The translations under genes were made by a program, and so were the position numbers. The notes under the pieces were generated by a model. The model did not search any database. It saw nothing but the letters and a program-made list of their open reading frames with translations, and had not been told where the DNA came from. Positions 18,528 through 28,454 of a stretch of DNA of 43,504 nt are shown piece after piece; positions within the stretch are counted from its first letter, which is position 1; each line of letters begins with the position of its first letter. The stretch comes from an uncultured Bacteroidales bacterium (GTDB taxonomy: Bacteria > Bacteroidota > Bacteroidia > Bacteroidales > F082), in NCBI GenBank assembly GCA_947164955.1, contig CAMUYT010000005.1:1-43504 (forward strand). Reading direction: 5' to 3'.

Positions 18528-18659
18528 ATTGTCTCGAATTTGGATGCAAAAATAGTTATTTTTGATGTTCGAAGAAAAAAAACATCTGTTTTCCCCAAAA
18601 AAGACTAATATTGCAAACGCAAATATTGAACAGCACAACCAACTAAGAATCTTTCAGCC

Positions 18660-20393
18660 ATGAAAAAGTCTTTTGTTTTAATCATCACTCTCTCACTGTG
18701 TGGATTTGCATCCTTTGCACAGATGCGCACCCGCATCGGCTACGATTATGTTACGCCTGACATAGGTATGACCCTTAATGCCATGAGGCCCGTGGGCGAC
18801 TTGAACGTGAACACCCTACAAGCCCGAAGCGGTGGCACGGGAACCTATGAAGACCCATACATTGTAGCCTCGGCAGAGGAGTTAGCCGAAATCGCGACCC
18901 GAGTCAACAGCGGCACCGAAGCCAGCGGCGTCATCTTCCCCAATGGCAATCCAGGCTATGCCGACCAATATTTCCTGATGGACAAAGACATTGACCTCAG
19001 CGACTATACACCCTGGACGCCCATTTCTATCCCTGGGGAGAAAATCTTTTTTGGCCACTTCGATGGTGGCAACAACACCATCACCCATCTCACCACCGAC
19101 TTCAGCACCAACAACTCCAACCAAGGCCTATTCTCGGTCATTGGCGCCAATGCCTCCATCAGCAACCTCAAAATTAGGGACAGCCATGTCACTGGAGAAA
19201 TCTACACTGGATCCTTTGTCGGTGCGGCAGGAGAGAACTCCCAAATCATCAATTGTCACAACTATAGCGACGTGAATGCCACCTATTATTATTGTGGCGG
19301 CATCGCTGGCGCAAGCTGGGGCGCAATTGTGAATTGCTCCAACACGGGCAACATCACCTCCAACCAAGACTTCATCGGAGGCATCGTCGGCGACTTCTAC
19401 GGCACCATCATATCATGCATCAATACGGGAAACATAAGCGGCACCACCTCCACCGGAGGCATCGTCGGCTATAGTGCCAATGCAGAAATCGCCCACAACA
19501 TCAATGCCGGAAACATCTATGCCACAAGCGGATACTCAGGTGGCGTCGTTGGCTTCGTGACCAACTACGACTCTGAGAACACAACATCCGATTTGCTGAA
19601 TGTCGGTGGCTGCTACGGTCCTAACATCAAGGCCGTCATCGGTCGCCTATGGACCGAAAACGGACAGCCAAGCCATGCCAGCAACTGCTACTACGACCGT
19701 CAGATGACCGACAAGACCGGCGTTACGCCTGGCGACGACGTTGAAGGCGTGGTTGAGCCTCGTTTCACCCATGAGCTTATCGGATTCAATATGACCGAGG
19801 AATTAGGGCATACTTGGACCTACGGCAACGAAGTATATGGCTGGAACTTCTACGAAGACAACTACCCCACCCCCGACAGCTGGGTTCATTACAATGAGAC
19901 TCGCTTCGTGGCCGCCGCTCCTGCAAGATTGCGCTATGTCAACGAATCTGACTACGACCATTTCAATAACGTGCGTGACGACTTTCACATCTTCAACGAT
20001 TTTTACGGACTCACTTGGGAAAGTGCCACTGGCAAGGTTAGTTTTTCCGAAAATCTCGCACAACTGCTTGAAACAGGACGAGATACACTCATTGTCAACC
20101 TCGACGATGCCCGCAAAGAAATCATCATCGAAATCACCGACATGCTTGGCACCGATGAAGCCACAGCCACAAACCTGACGGTCTATCCCAATCCCACCAA
20201 CGGTTTCCTCACGTTGGAAGGAATCGAAGCCACCGAAACAAAGGTTTTCGACGCCCTTGGCCAGCAAGTTATGAGCTTCAAAGGAAACAAGGCGCACTTG
20301 GGACACCTTTCGCAAGGCGTTTATCTTCTGAAATCAACCGACACGGATGGCTTCATACACCAAAACAGGGTTGTAGTGAGACATCGGCAATAG
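18660..20393 (+). CDS. Secreted GLUG-repeat-like protein with T9SS C-terminal sorting domain
   Basis: Signal peptide; repeated GGIVGxFYGTIISCINTGNISG-type units; C-terminal VYPNPTNGFLTLEG...GQQVMSF...LSQGVYLLKS. Confidence 0.85.
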   Translation: MKKSFVLIITLSLCGFASFAQMRTRIGYDYVTPDIGMTLNAMRPVGDLNVNTLQARSGGTGTYEDPYIVASAEELAEIATRVNSGTEASGVIFPNGNPGYADQYFLMDKDIDLSDYTPWTPISIPGEKIFFGHFDGGNNTITHLTTDFSTNNSNQGLFSVIGANASISNLKIRDSHVTGEIYTGSFVGAAGENSQIINCHNYSDVNATYYYCGGIAGASWGAIVNCSNTGNITSNQDFIGGIVGDFYGTIISCINTGNISGTTSTGGIVGYSANAEIAHNINAGNIYATSGYSGGVVGFVTNYDSENTTSDLLNVGGCYGPNIKAVIGRLWTENGQPSHASNCYYDRQMTDKTGVTPGDDVEGVVEPRFTHELIGFNMTEELGHTWTYGNEVYGWNFYEDNYPTPDSWVHYNETRFVAAAPARLRYVNESDYDHFNNVRDDFHIFNDFYGLTWESATGKVSFSENLAQLLETGRDTLIVNLDDARKEIIIEITDMLGTDEATATNLTVYPNPTNGFLTLEGIEATETKVFDALGQQVMSFKGNKAHLGHLSQGVYLLKSTDTDGFIHQNRVVVRHRQ

Positions 20394-20463
20394 AAAAAAA
20401 GACCGTTGTAGCAAAAACCAAAAGAAAAAAGTTGTATTTTAGCCGATTATTTTATGTTGAAGC

Positions 20464-20514
20464 GTTGGAGGTAGAACTGCCGAACCTATAAAAAGGCAGC
20501 AGCCTATCTCCAAC
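20464..20514 (+). ncRNA. Candidate structured leader upstream of pepD
   Basis: Outer 11-bp stem GTTGGAGGTAG/CTATCTCCAAC (one G-U), inner stem CTGCC/GGCAG, 13-nt loop; not followed by a T-tract. Confidence 0.4.
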
Positions 20515-20578
20515 AACTGACAAAAGCGAATGGAAACAGTCAAACAATTAAACAGTTAAACAATAAACAATCAACACA

Positions 20579-22048
20579 ATGAGCACTATCAAAGATTTGG
20601 AACCGAAAGGCGTGTTCAGCAACTTTTACAGCCTGACACAGATTCCTCGCCCTTCGAAGAAAGAAGCCAAGGTGATTGCCTTCATGAAGCAATGGGGCGA
20701 AGACCACGGCCTTGAGACCATGGTCGACGACTGTGGCAATGTCATCATCCGCAAACCCGCCACGCCTGGCATGGAAAACCGCAAAGGCGTCATCCTGCAA
20801 GCCCACTTGGACATGGTTCCGCAAAAGAACGCCGACAAGGTGCACGACTTCGAAAATGACCCGATTGAGACCCGTATCGAAAACGGTTGGGTGAAGGCCA
20901 ATGGCACCACCCTTGGCGCCGACGACGGACTGGGAGCCGCTGCCGCCATGGCCGTACTCGAAGCCACTGACCTGCAACACGGTCCCATCGAAGCCCTCTT
21001 CACCATCGACGAAGAGACCGGCATGACGGGCGCCAACAAATTGCAGCCCGGCGTGTTGCAAGGCGACATCCTGATGAACATGGACTCGGAGACCGAAGGC
21101 GAGCTCTACGTGGGCTGCGCCGGCGGCGTCGACACCATCGGTACTTGGACACCAACTTTTGAAAGCATTCCCGCCAACATGGTCGCCTATCGCCTTTTCG
21201 TGAAAGGCCTGAAGGGCGGTCACTCGGGCATGGACATCAACCTGGGCCGTGCCAACGCCAACAAGGTGATGAACACCCTCCTTCTGATGGCTGCTGAGAA
21301 ATACGGCCTGCGTCTTGCTTGCATTGACGGCGGAAGCCTGCGCAACGCCATCCCTAGAGAGTCGGAAGCCATCGTCTTGGTCCCTGCCGACAAGGAAGCT
21401 CAATTCAAGCAATACGCCGCCGAATTTGAAGGCATCTGCAAGGAAGAATTCGCTCAGGCCGAGCCCGAATTGGCCATCGTTTGCGAGCCTGCCGCCATGC
21501 CCGACAGAGTCATCGACGTGAAGACGCAAAACAACATGTTCACCGCCATCGCCCGCTATCCCAACGGTGTCATCGCCATGTCGAAAGACTTTGAAGGCAC
21601 GACCGAGACATCGAGCAACCTAGCCACAGTGAAGATGGAAGACGGCAAGATCACCTGCGCTGCTTTGACCCGCAGCCTCGTCGACGCCGACAAGGACAAA
21701 CTCGCCGAACAAATCCGCAAAAACCTTACCGATAATGGTGCCGAGGCCTACTCGACCGGCGACTACCCAGGCTGGAAGCCCAACATCAACTCGACCATCC
21801 TCAACCTGATGAAGAAGGTCTACAACGACAAGTTCGGCAAGGAGCCCAAGGTGATGGTCATCCACGCTGGCCTGGAATGCGGCATCCTCGGATCGAAGTA
21901 CCCGAACTGGGACATGGTCTCGTTCGGCCCGACCCTAGTTCACCCCCATTCCCCCGACGAAGCCCTGCTCATCGAGAGCGTGCAACCCTTCTGGGACTTC
22001 CTCGTCGAGACGCTGAAGAACATCCCCGAAAAAGAGGTCATTGCATAA
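20579..22048 (+). CDS. pepD: Aminoacyl-histidine dipeptidase (PepD, M20 family)
   Basis: FYSLTQIPRPSKKE, LQAHLDMVPQKN, TTLGADDGLGAAAAMAVLE, FTIDEETGMTGA, GLKGGHSGMDI. Confidence 0.95.
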   Translation: MSTIKDLEPKGVFSNFYSLTQIPRPSKKEAKVIAFMKQWGEDHGLETMVDDCGNVIIRKPATPGMENRKGVILQAHLDMVPQKNADKVHDFENDPIETRIENGWVKANGTTLGADDGLGAAAAMAVLEATDLQHGPIEALFTIDEETGMTGANKLQPGVLQGDILMNMDSETEGELYVGCAGGVDTIGTWTPTFESIPANMVAYRLFVKGLKGGHSGMDINLGRANANKVMNTLLLMAAEKYGLRLACIDGGSLRNAIPRESEAIVLVPADKEAQFKQYAAEFEGICKEEFAQAEPELAIVCEPAAMPDRVIDVKTQNNMFTAIARYPNGVIAMSKDFEGTTETSSNLATVKMEDGKITCAALTRSLVDADKDKLAEQIRKNLTDNGAEAYSTGDYPGWKPNINSTILNLMKKVYNDKFGKEPKVMVIHAGLECGILGSKYPNWDMVSFGPTLVHPHSPDEALLIESVQPFWDFLVETLKNIPEKEVIA

Positions 22049-22070
22049 ATAACTCATAACCAATGATTTG

Positions 22071-22116
22071 AAAAAGGCGAAATCAGATTTGGTTTCGCCT
22101 TTTTCATTTTTTTCGG
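22071..22116 (+). terminator. Rho-independent terminator after pepD
   Basis: AAAAAGGCGAAA...TTTCGCCTTTTT followed by a T-rich tract. Confidence 0.8.
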
Positions 22117-22124
22117 AAAAAATG

Positions 22125-22154
22125 TTGGAGTAAAGGAAATTCTTTGTACTTTTG
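22125..22154 (+). promoter_or_regulatory. Bacteroidota-type promoter for rpmH
   Basis: TTG (22125-22127), 19-nt spacer, TACTTTTG (22147-22154). Confidence 0.65.
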
Positions 22155-22209
22155 CAGCCCGATTCAAAGGGATTTCAGTGTAAAAAGAACAAATAAATAA
22201 GATACAGAG

Positions 22210-22356
22210 ATGAAGCGCACTTATCAACCATCGAACAGAAAACGTAGAAACAAACACGGTTTCAGAGAAAGAATGTCAACGGCTAACGGCCGTAAGGTTT
22301 TGGCCCGCAGAAGAGCCAAAGGCCGCAAAAAACTTACAGTTTCTGACGAGTATTAA
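22210..22356 (+). CDS. rpmH: 50S ribosomal protein L34
   Basis: Translates to [48 protein letters not shown]; absent from the supplied ORF track (48 aa). Confidence 0.98.
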   Translation: MKRTYQPSNRKRRNKHGFRERMSTANGRKVLARRRAKGRKKLTVSDEY

Positions 22357-22393
22357 TTTTCGGAAGCCGTTATATTTCTTATTTAAGGTAACG

Positions 22394-22430
22394 AAGGCGA
22401 CCCCGCAAGGGAATCGCCTTTTGTTGTTTT
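22394..22430 (+). terminator. Rho-independent terminator after rpmH
   Basis: AAGGCGA-CCCCGCAAGGGAA-TCGCCTT followed by TTGTTGTTTT. Confidence 0.8.
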
Positions 22431-22448
22431 ATCTTGTCGCAAACGGCA

Positions 22449-22476
22449 TCTCGCAGTTTGTTTTTTAACTGCGAGA
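22449..22476. repeat. Perfect 10-bp hairpin
   Basis: TCTCGCAGTT-TGTTTTTT-AACTGCGAGA, just downstream of the minus-strand methyltransferase stop. Confidence 0.6.
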
Positions 22477-22482
22477 CGCAAT

Positions 22483-23256
22483 TCACGACAGTTTCTCGCA
22501 ACGGAAGATGACTTCCTCTCCCCTACGCGCCAAGTGCATCCGTTCGCGTTGTTCGTCGGGTATCTCATAGTAAATCCTATCCTCCGTCACCTTGAAGCCC
22601 GCCTTGCGCAGCACCTCGGCATAATCGCGGCCAAACTGGCGCACGTGGTCGTATTGGCCAAAGAGACGCTCGCGTTCCTTGGGGTCGGTGATGCTCGGAT
22701 CCTCGAACGTGTCGACATCGGGATTGATAGGCACCAGCAGAATGGCCCAGCCTCCCGGCTTCAGAATCCTTTTGATTTCAGAAAAGGCCTTGTTGGCATC
22801 GTTGACGTGTTCAAGGACATGGTTGCAGATGACCACATCGTAGGTGTCGCTCGGCTGGTCGATGGCGGTCACGTCGAGATGCAGGTCGGCAATAGGCGAA
22901 TCGAGGTCGGCAGTGGTGTAATCGAGGTTCTTCAGGGCACGAAAACGCTTCAGGAAAGGCTGCTCAGGCGCGAAATGCAAGACCTTGAGCGGCGCCGTGA
23001 AGAAATCCGTCTTCTCTTTCAAATAAAGCCAAAGCAAACGATGGCGTTCGAGCGACAAACACTTGGGGCACAAGCGGTTGTCCATAGCCTTGCCATAGCC
23101 ATACGGTAGAAACTTTCGGAAATGTCCGCCGCAAACGGGGCATTCCACCTTGTTGCCCAAATAGAACGGACGTATGAGCCAGCTGAACAAGTAACTCAGT
23201 TTGATAAGCCACTGGCGAGGGAAAATCTTGGTGAATAAGGAGATGAGTTTTTTCAT
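22483..23256 (-). CDS. Class I SAM-dependent methyltransferase with N-terminal CxxC pairs
   Basis: CPVCGGHFRKFLPYG...LCPKCLSLERHRLLWLYL; YDVVICNHVLEHVNDANKAFSEIKRILKPGG. Start at MKKLISL. Confidence 0.88.
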   Translation of the reverse strand: MKKLISLFTKIFPRQWLIKLSYLFSWLIRPFYLGNKVECPVCGGHFRKFLPYGYGKAMDNRLCPKCLSLERHRLLWLYLKEKTDFFTAPLKVLHFAPEQPFLKRFRALKNLDYTTADLDSPIADLHLDVTAIDQPSDTYDVVICNHVLEHVNDANKAFSEIKRILKPGGWAILLVPINPDVDTFEDPSITDPKERERLFGQYDHVRQFGRDYAEVLRKAGFKVTEDRIYYEIPDEQRERMHLARRGEEVIFRCEKLS

Positions 23257-23324
23257 TTCAAAAATAGATGATTGATAACGCAAAAATACACAAAGAAACT
23301 TTATCTTTGCAAAAAATTCGGAAA

Positions 23325-24305
23325 ATGCTGTTTTCAATCATCATACCTGTCTTCAACCGGCCACAGGAAGTCGATGAGCTGCTGGAAAGCCTTTGCACAC
23401 AGACTTTCAACGACTTCGAGGTTGTTGTTGTGGAGGACGGATCGACGGAAAAATGCGAGGAAGTCTGCCAAAAATACACCGACAGATTGACGCTTCGATA
23501 CCATTTCAAGCCCAACAGCGGCCCCGGCCCGTCGCGCAACTACGGTGCCGAACGCAGCCAAGGCGAATACCTTATCATATTGGACTCGGACGTCATCGTT
23601 CCCGTCGATTATTTGGCAATCGTCAAAAGCGAACTCGACCGCGAGCCTTGCGATGCCTTCGGTGGTCCCGACCGCGCTCATCCGTCGTTCACGCCCATAC
23701 AGAAGGCCATCAACTATGCGATGACCTCGTTTTTCACCACAGGCGGCATCCGTGGCGGTGCGAAGAAATTGGACAAGTTTTATCCACGCAGCTTCAATCT
23801 TGGAATAAAAAAGTCGGTTTTCGAAGCCTTGGGAGGCTTTGCTCCCATGCGCTACGGCGAGGACATCGACTTGAGTACCAGAATTTTCGCCAATGGTTAT
23901 TCATGCAGGCTTTTCCCAGAGGCTTACGTTTACCACAAGCGTCGAGTCAAGTTCAGTTCATTTTTCCGACAGGTGAAACACTCGGGCGAGGCGCGTGTCA
24001 TCCTGAAAAAGAAATACCCTGACACCTTCAAGCTCGTGCATCTGCTGCCCGCCGCCTTCGTCGTGGGCAACCTGTTCTTGGTCGTCATGGCACTCTTCCA
24101 CCACTGGCTTTGGCTCGCCCCTATCCTACTCTACTGCTTGATGGTCTTCGTCGACTCACTGATAAAAAACAAAGATATGAAAGTCACATTACTTTCTGTT
24201 CCAGCGGCTTATGTGCAACTTTTCGGTTATGGAACAGGATTCATCAAAGCCTCATGGAACGACATTTTACGCAAAAAAATGCCATCGCAAGGGGAAAAAA
24301 CGTAA
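23325..24305 (+). CDS. Glycosyltransferase family 2
   Basis: MLFSIIIPVFNRPQEVDELLESL; VVVEDGS; YLIILDSDVIVP; C-terminal TM segments. TATCTTTG box 15 nt before ATG. Confidence 0.93.
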   Translation: MLFSIIIPVFNRPQEVDELLESLCTQTFNDFEVVVVEDGSTEKCEEVCQKYTDRLTLRYHFKPNSGPGPSRNYGAERSQGEYLIILDSDVIVPVDYLAIVKSELDREPCDAFGGPDRAHPSFTPIQKAINYAMTSFFTTGGIRGGAKKLDKFYPRSFNLGIKKSVFEALGGFAPMRYGEDIDLSTRIFANGYSCRLFPEAYVYHKRRVKFSSFFRQVKHSGEARVILKKKYPDTFKLVHLLPAAFVVGNLFLVVMALFHHWLWLAPILLYCLMVFVDSLIKNKDMKVTLLSVPAAYVQLFGYGTGFIKASWNDILRKKMPSQGEKT

Positions 24306-24332
24306 TTTCGCAGCACCTATATATAATATACC

Positions 24333-24548
24333 ATGGGAGGATTTTGGAAGATATTGCTTACCGCCGTCTTGATTTTCTACGTTTTCAACATGATTATCAA
24401 CTTGATATTCAGGAGAAAAGCAAGAAAACTGCAACAGCAAATGGAAGAAAGCCTGAATAACGACCGCAATACGCAAACTGAAGACGAAACAAAGCCCCAT
24501 GTTGACCCAAACATTGGAGAATACACTGATTACGAAGAAGTTGAATAG
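24333..24548 (+). CDS. DUF4834-like small membrane protein
   Basis: 71 aa; one N-terminal TM, RRKARKLQQQMEE, acidic tail ending GEYTDYEEVE. Confidence 0.65.
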   Translation: MGGFWKILLTAVLIFYVFNMIINLIFRRKARKLQQQMEESLNNDRNTQTEDETKPHVDPNIGEYTDYEEVE

Positions 24549-24563
24549 AACAAAACAAACATC

Positions 24564-27140
24564 ATGAAGAATACTTTTTTCCAAAAGAACAAAACTGTAC
24601 TCAGCATCGTGGCCGCCATCATCGCCTTTGCGGTCATCACGTTGGTTTATTTCAGCCCGGTGCTGCAAGGCAAACGCATCAAACAGCACGACATCGAGAT
24701 GCATCTCGGTATGTCACAAGAGATTACAGAGTTTCGTGAGGCCACGGGTGAACAGACGCTGTGGACCAACGCACCCTTTGGCGGAATGCCAGCATGGAAT
24801 ATCTCCGTGCCCGCGAAGGGCAACCTTACCAACCCAATTTACAAGGGTCTGAGCTTGGGATTTCCACACCCTATCGGCTCCGTATTCATCTGTATGTTAG
24901 GCTTTTTCATCCTGCTCTTGGTACTCGATTGCGGCTTTTGGATCAGTTTTGTCGGAGCCATAGCCTACGGTTTCACGTCCTACCTATTCATCGTCATCGG
25001 GGCGGGACACAACGCCAAGGCCATGGCCATGGCCTATATGGCACCTGTCATCGCCGGCGTACTGTTGGCCTACAAAGGCAAATACCTGTGGGGGTGGATT
25101 TTGACCGCCTTCGCGTTGGCTTTTGAGGTGCGCACCAACCACCTGCAAATCACTTATTATTTGGCTCTGACCATCGTCATTTTGGTCATCGCAGAGTTCA
25201 TCAGCGACATCAAAAGCAAGAGGTTGGGACATTTCTTCAAAGCTTCGGCAGGGCTGGTGGTGGCTGCCATTCTTGGCGTACTCACCTGCTCAACAGCGCT
25301 TTATGGAAACTATGAGTTCGGAAAAGAAACCACCCGTGGCAAACCGGTGCTGACCCGTAACGAAGACAACCAAACCAAGGGCCTCGACCGCGACTACATC
25401 ACCCAATGGAGCTATGGCAAAGGCGAGACTTGGAGCCTGCTGATTCCCAACGCCAAAGGTGGCGCTTCGGCCTATATCGGCAAGCAAAATCCCGCCTTGG
25501 ACAAGGCCGACCGTCAATTCAGGGAAAGCATCGCGCAGAGCAACGCCTATTGGGGCGACCAACCCGGAACGAGCGGCCCAGTGTATGTAGGTGCCATCGT
25601 GGTGTTCCTCTTCGTCCTCGGAGCCTTGACCGTGAAGGGTAAGCTGAAATGGGCTTTGCTCATCGCCACCCTGCTCTCCATCCTGCTCAGCTGGGGCAAG
25701 AACTTCATGGGATTCACCAACTTCTTCTTGGATTATATACCTGGTTACGACAAGTTTAGGGCGGTCAGCATGACCTTGGTCATCGCTGAAGTAACCATGC
25801 CGTTACTCGGTTTCTTGGGGTTGGCCGAAATCGCCAAGAGTCCTGAGAATTTCAAGCAAAACATGAAGAAATTTTATATCGCCTTGGGCATCACGGCAGG
25901 CATCTGCCTCGTGTTCTACATCGCGCCCAAAGTATTCTTCAACTTCCTCAGCCAAGGCGAAGCCGAGCAGTTTGCGGCCATGAGCAAAGGCAAGGACGGA
26001 GCACTTTACGCCAACTTCGCCACGCAACTTGAGAACGTGCGCGTAGCCATCTTCCGCAAGGACGCGATGCGCAGCCTGCTGTTCATCATCCTTGCCGCCG
26101 TGCCGTTGATCCTCTATGGCAAGGGCAAGCTGAAGGGACAAATCACCTTCCCCATCCTCGCCGTGTTGGTGCTCATCGACATGTATCCCATCGACAAGCG
26201 TTACCTCAACAACGACAAGTTCGTGAGCCAGCAGAAATACGACAAACCCTTTACCGCCACGGTGGCCGACAAAGCCATCCTGGAAGACAAAGCACTGGAT
26301 TTCCGTGTAGCCGACATCACCAAAGACATGTTCAACGATGCCAGCACCTGCTATTTCCACAAGTCGCTGGGCGGTTACTCGGGCGCAAAGCTCCGTCGTT
26401 ACCAAGACGTGATTTCACAATACCTTGGCGGCGAACTCAACCAACTCCGCAAGGCCCAAACCGCGCAAGACCTAATGCTGAGTTTGGAACAGCAAAAAGT
26501 CGTCAACATGCTGAACACCAAGTATGTCATCTACAACCCCAACGCTCAACCCTTCCCCAACCCTTACGCGATGGGCAACGCCTGGGTTGCGAAAGACATC
26601 CAATGGGTCGACACGCCTAATGACGAAATCGATGCCATAGGCACCACCGACCTGCAGCACACCACCATCGTGAACAAGGAATTCGAGCAACAGGTTGGGA
26701 ATTACAGACTTACGGATAGCATTTTGCCCGAAATCACGTTGGTGGATTATCAGCCGAACAAGTTGACCTATCGATTCAGTGGCGTTTCAACAGGCTCAAC
26801 GGTCTCCAACTTCTTAGTGGTTTTCTCTGAGATTTGGACTTCGAAAGGCTGGACGATGTACGTCGACGGGCAAGAACAGCCCTTAATGCGTGCCAACTAC
26901 ATCCTGCGTTCAGCGTTGATTCCCAGTGGTGAGCACGAGATTGTGATGGAATATGCGCCCAAGGCCTGGACGGTGGGTAACACGGTCTCGTTCATCAGCT
27001 CGCTCATCATGATCTTGGGCCTGATTGCAGCCTTGATTTACACAGGTCGCCTCAAAAGCATGGAAGGTAGCGCCGCCTCTTTTGGCATACTTGGCGCCAT
27101 AATCTACACTTTCTTCCCCAAGAAAAAAGAAAACGAATGA
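24564..27140 (+). CDS. YfhO family membrane protein
   Basis: 858 aa polytopic; YFSPVLQGKRIKQHDIEMHLGMSQEITEF, WTNAPFGGMPAW, C-terminal GWTMYVDGQEQPLMRANYILRSALIPSGEHEIVMEYAP. Confidence 0.9.
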   Translation: MKNTFFQKNKTVLSIVAAIIAFAVITLVYFSPVLQGKRIKQHDIEMHLGMSQEITEFREATGEQTLWTNAPFGGMPAWNISVPAKGNLTNPIYKGLSLGFPHPIGSVFICMLGFFILLLVLDCGFWISFVGAIAYGFTSYLFIVIGAGHNAKAMAMAYMAPVIAGVLLAYKGKYLWGWILTAFALAFEVRTNHLQITYYLALTIVILVIAEFISDIKSKRLGHFFKASAGLVVAAILGVLTCSTALYGNYEFGKETTRGKPVLTRNEDNQTKGLDRDYITQWSYGKGETWSLLIPNAKGGASAYIGKQNPALDKADRQFRESIAQSNAYWGDQPGTSGPVYVGAIVVFLFVLGALTVKGKLKWALLIATLLSILLSWGKNFMGFTNFFLDYIPGYDKFRAVSMTLVIAEVTMPLLGFLGLAEIAKSPENFKQNMKKFYIALGITAGICLVFYIAPKVFFNFLSQGEAEQFAAMSKGKDGALYANFATQLENVRVAIFRKDAMRSLLFIILAAVPLILYGKGKLKGQITFPILAVLVLIDMYPIDKRYLNNDKFVSQQKYDKPFTATVADKAILEDKALDFRVADITKDMFNDASTCYFHKSLGGYSGAKLRRYQDVISQYLGGELNQLRKAQTAQDLMLSLEQQKVVNMLNTKYVIYNPNAQPFPNPYAMGNAWVAKDIQWVDTPNDEIDAIGTTDLQHTTIVNKEFEQQVGNYRLTDSILPEITLVDYQPNKLTYRFSGVSTGSTVSNFLVVFSEIWTSKGWTMYVDGQEQPLMRANYILRSALIPSGEHEIVMEYAPKAWTVGNTVSFISSLIMILGLIAALIYTGRLKSMEGSAASFGILGAIIYTFFPKKKENE

Positions 27141-28447
27141 TGAAGCGCGTTCTGATCATCACGTACTATTGGCCCCCATCAGGCGGCAGCGGCGTGCAAC
27201 GTTGGCTGAAGATGTCGAAATACCTGCCCGAGTACGGCTGGCAGCCCGTGATTTACACTACAGAAAACGCTGAATATCCGATCGTTGACCCCTCATTGGA
27301 GAAAGATGTCTCGTCCAAGGTCGAAGTCATCAGACGTCCCATTTTTGAGCCCTACACCTTTTATAAAAAGTTCCTCGGCATCAAGCAGGAGGAGACCGTG
27401 AAGATGGGTTTCATCGAGGAAAAAGAGAAGAAAAAAAGCTGGAAGACCGACCTCTCGCTGTGGATTCGCGGCAACCTTTTCATCCCTGATGCTCGACGGT
27501 GGTGGGTAAAGCCATCGGTGAAGTACCTGAAAAGCTACCTGAAAGCACACCCCGTTGATGCCATCATCAGTACGGGTCCACCCCACTCCATGCACCTGAT
27601 TGCCATGAAGTTAAAAGAGGAATTGGGGCTTCATTGGATTGCCGACTTCCGCGACCCCTGGACCGAGATCGACTACTACCACGACCTACACCTCACCCGT
27701 TGGGCCGACCGCAAGCACCACAGATTGGAAAAAGAAGTGCTGACCAAGGCCGACAAGGTGGTCACCGTGGCACCCGATGGTGCGAAACGGCTGGGGCGCA
27801 TCGGCAACCGCAACGTCAGGGTCGTCTACAACGGCTTCGACCGCGACGATGATGCCATGACAACCGTTGTCAAGCCCGAAAAGTTCACCATCACCTATCT
27901 CGGCGTGCTGTCGAAGATTCAGAACCCCGAGAAGCTATGGGAAGCCCTTGGCGAGTTAGCCAGAGAAAACGACGGATTTGCCAACACACTAAAAATCAAC
28001 ATGATTGGTCAAATCGACAGTTCAGTTGTGAAAGCCATTGAGCAACAAGGGCTGAGTCAGTACGTCAGCTATTCGCCTTACATTCCGCACGACCAAGTGT
28101 CGGCGGTGCACCGCAGTTCCACCCTGCTCTTGCTCCTGCTCATGCCCGACAGCGAGCCACGCGCCAAGGGACTGCTGACCGGCAAGCTCTTCGAGTATTT
28201 GGCCTCGGGCCGACCCATCCTCTGCATCGGTCCCGAAGACGGCGACGCGGCGAGGATCTTAAAGGAAACGGGCGCCGGAACGACAGTCAGTTTCGGGAAC
28301 AAAGAGAAGATGAAGGAAGTGTTGGGCGACTATTATGCTAACTACCTCGAAGACAACCTTCCTGACAATGCAAACGAAGCCATTGAACGATACTCAAGGA
28401 AAGCCTTAAGTCGCCAATTTGCAGAGCTTTTGGACAAACAAAACTAA
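27137..28447 (+). CDS. Glycosyltransferase, GT4-like
   Basis: RVLIITYYWPPSGGSGVQRWLKMSKYLPEYGWQPVIYT; ISTGPPHSMHLIA; GLLTGKLFEYLASGRPIL. Confidence 0.93.
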   Translation: MMKRVLIITYYWPPSGGSGVQRWLKMSKYLPEYGWQPVIYTTENAEYPIVDPSLEKDVSSKVEVIRRPIFEPYTFYKKFLGIKQEETVKMGFIEEKEKKKSWKTDLSLWIRGNLFIPDARRWWVKPSVKYLKSYLKAHPVDAIISTGPPHSMHLIAMKLKEELGLHWIADFRDPWTEIDYYHDLHLTRWADRKHHRLEKEVLTKADKVVTVAPDGAKRLGRIGNRNVRVVYNGFDRDDDAMTTVVKPEKFTITYLGVLSKIQNPEKLWEALGELARENDGFANTLKINMIGQIDSSVVKAIEQQGLSQYVSYSPYIPHDQVSAVHRSSTLLLLLLMPDSEPRAKGLLTGKLFEYLASGRPILCIGPEDGDAARILKETGAGTTVSFGNKEKMKEVLGDYYANYLEDNLPDNANEAIERYSRKALSRQFAELLDKQN

Positions 28448-28454
28448 ACAAGCC

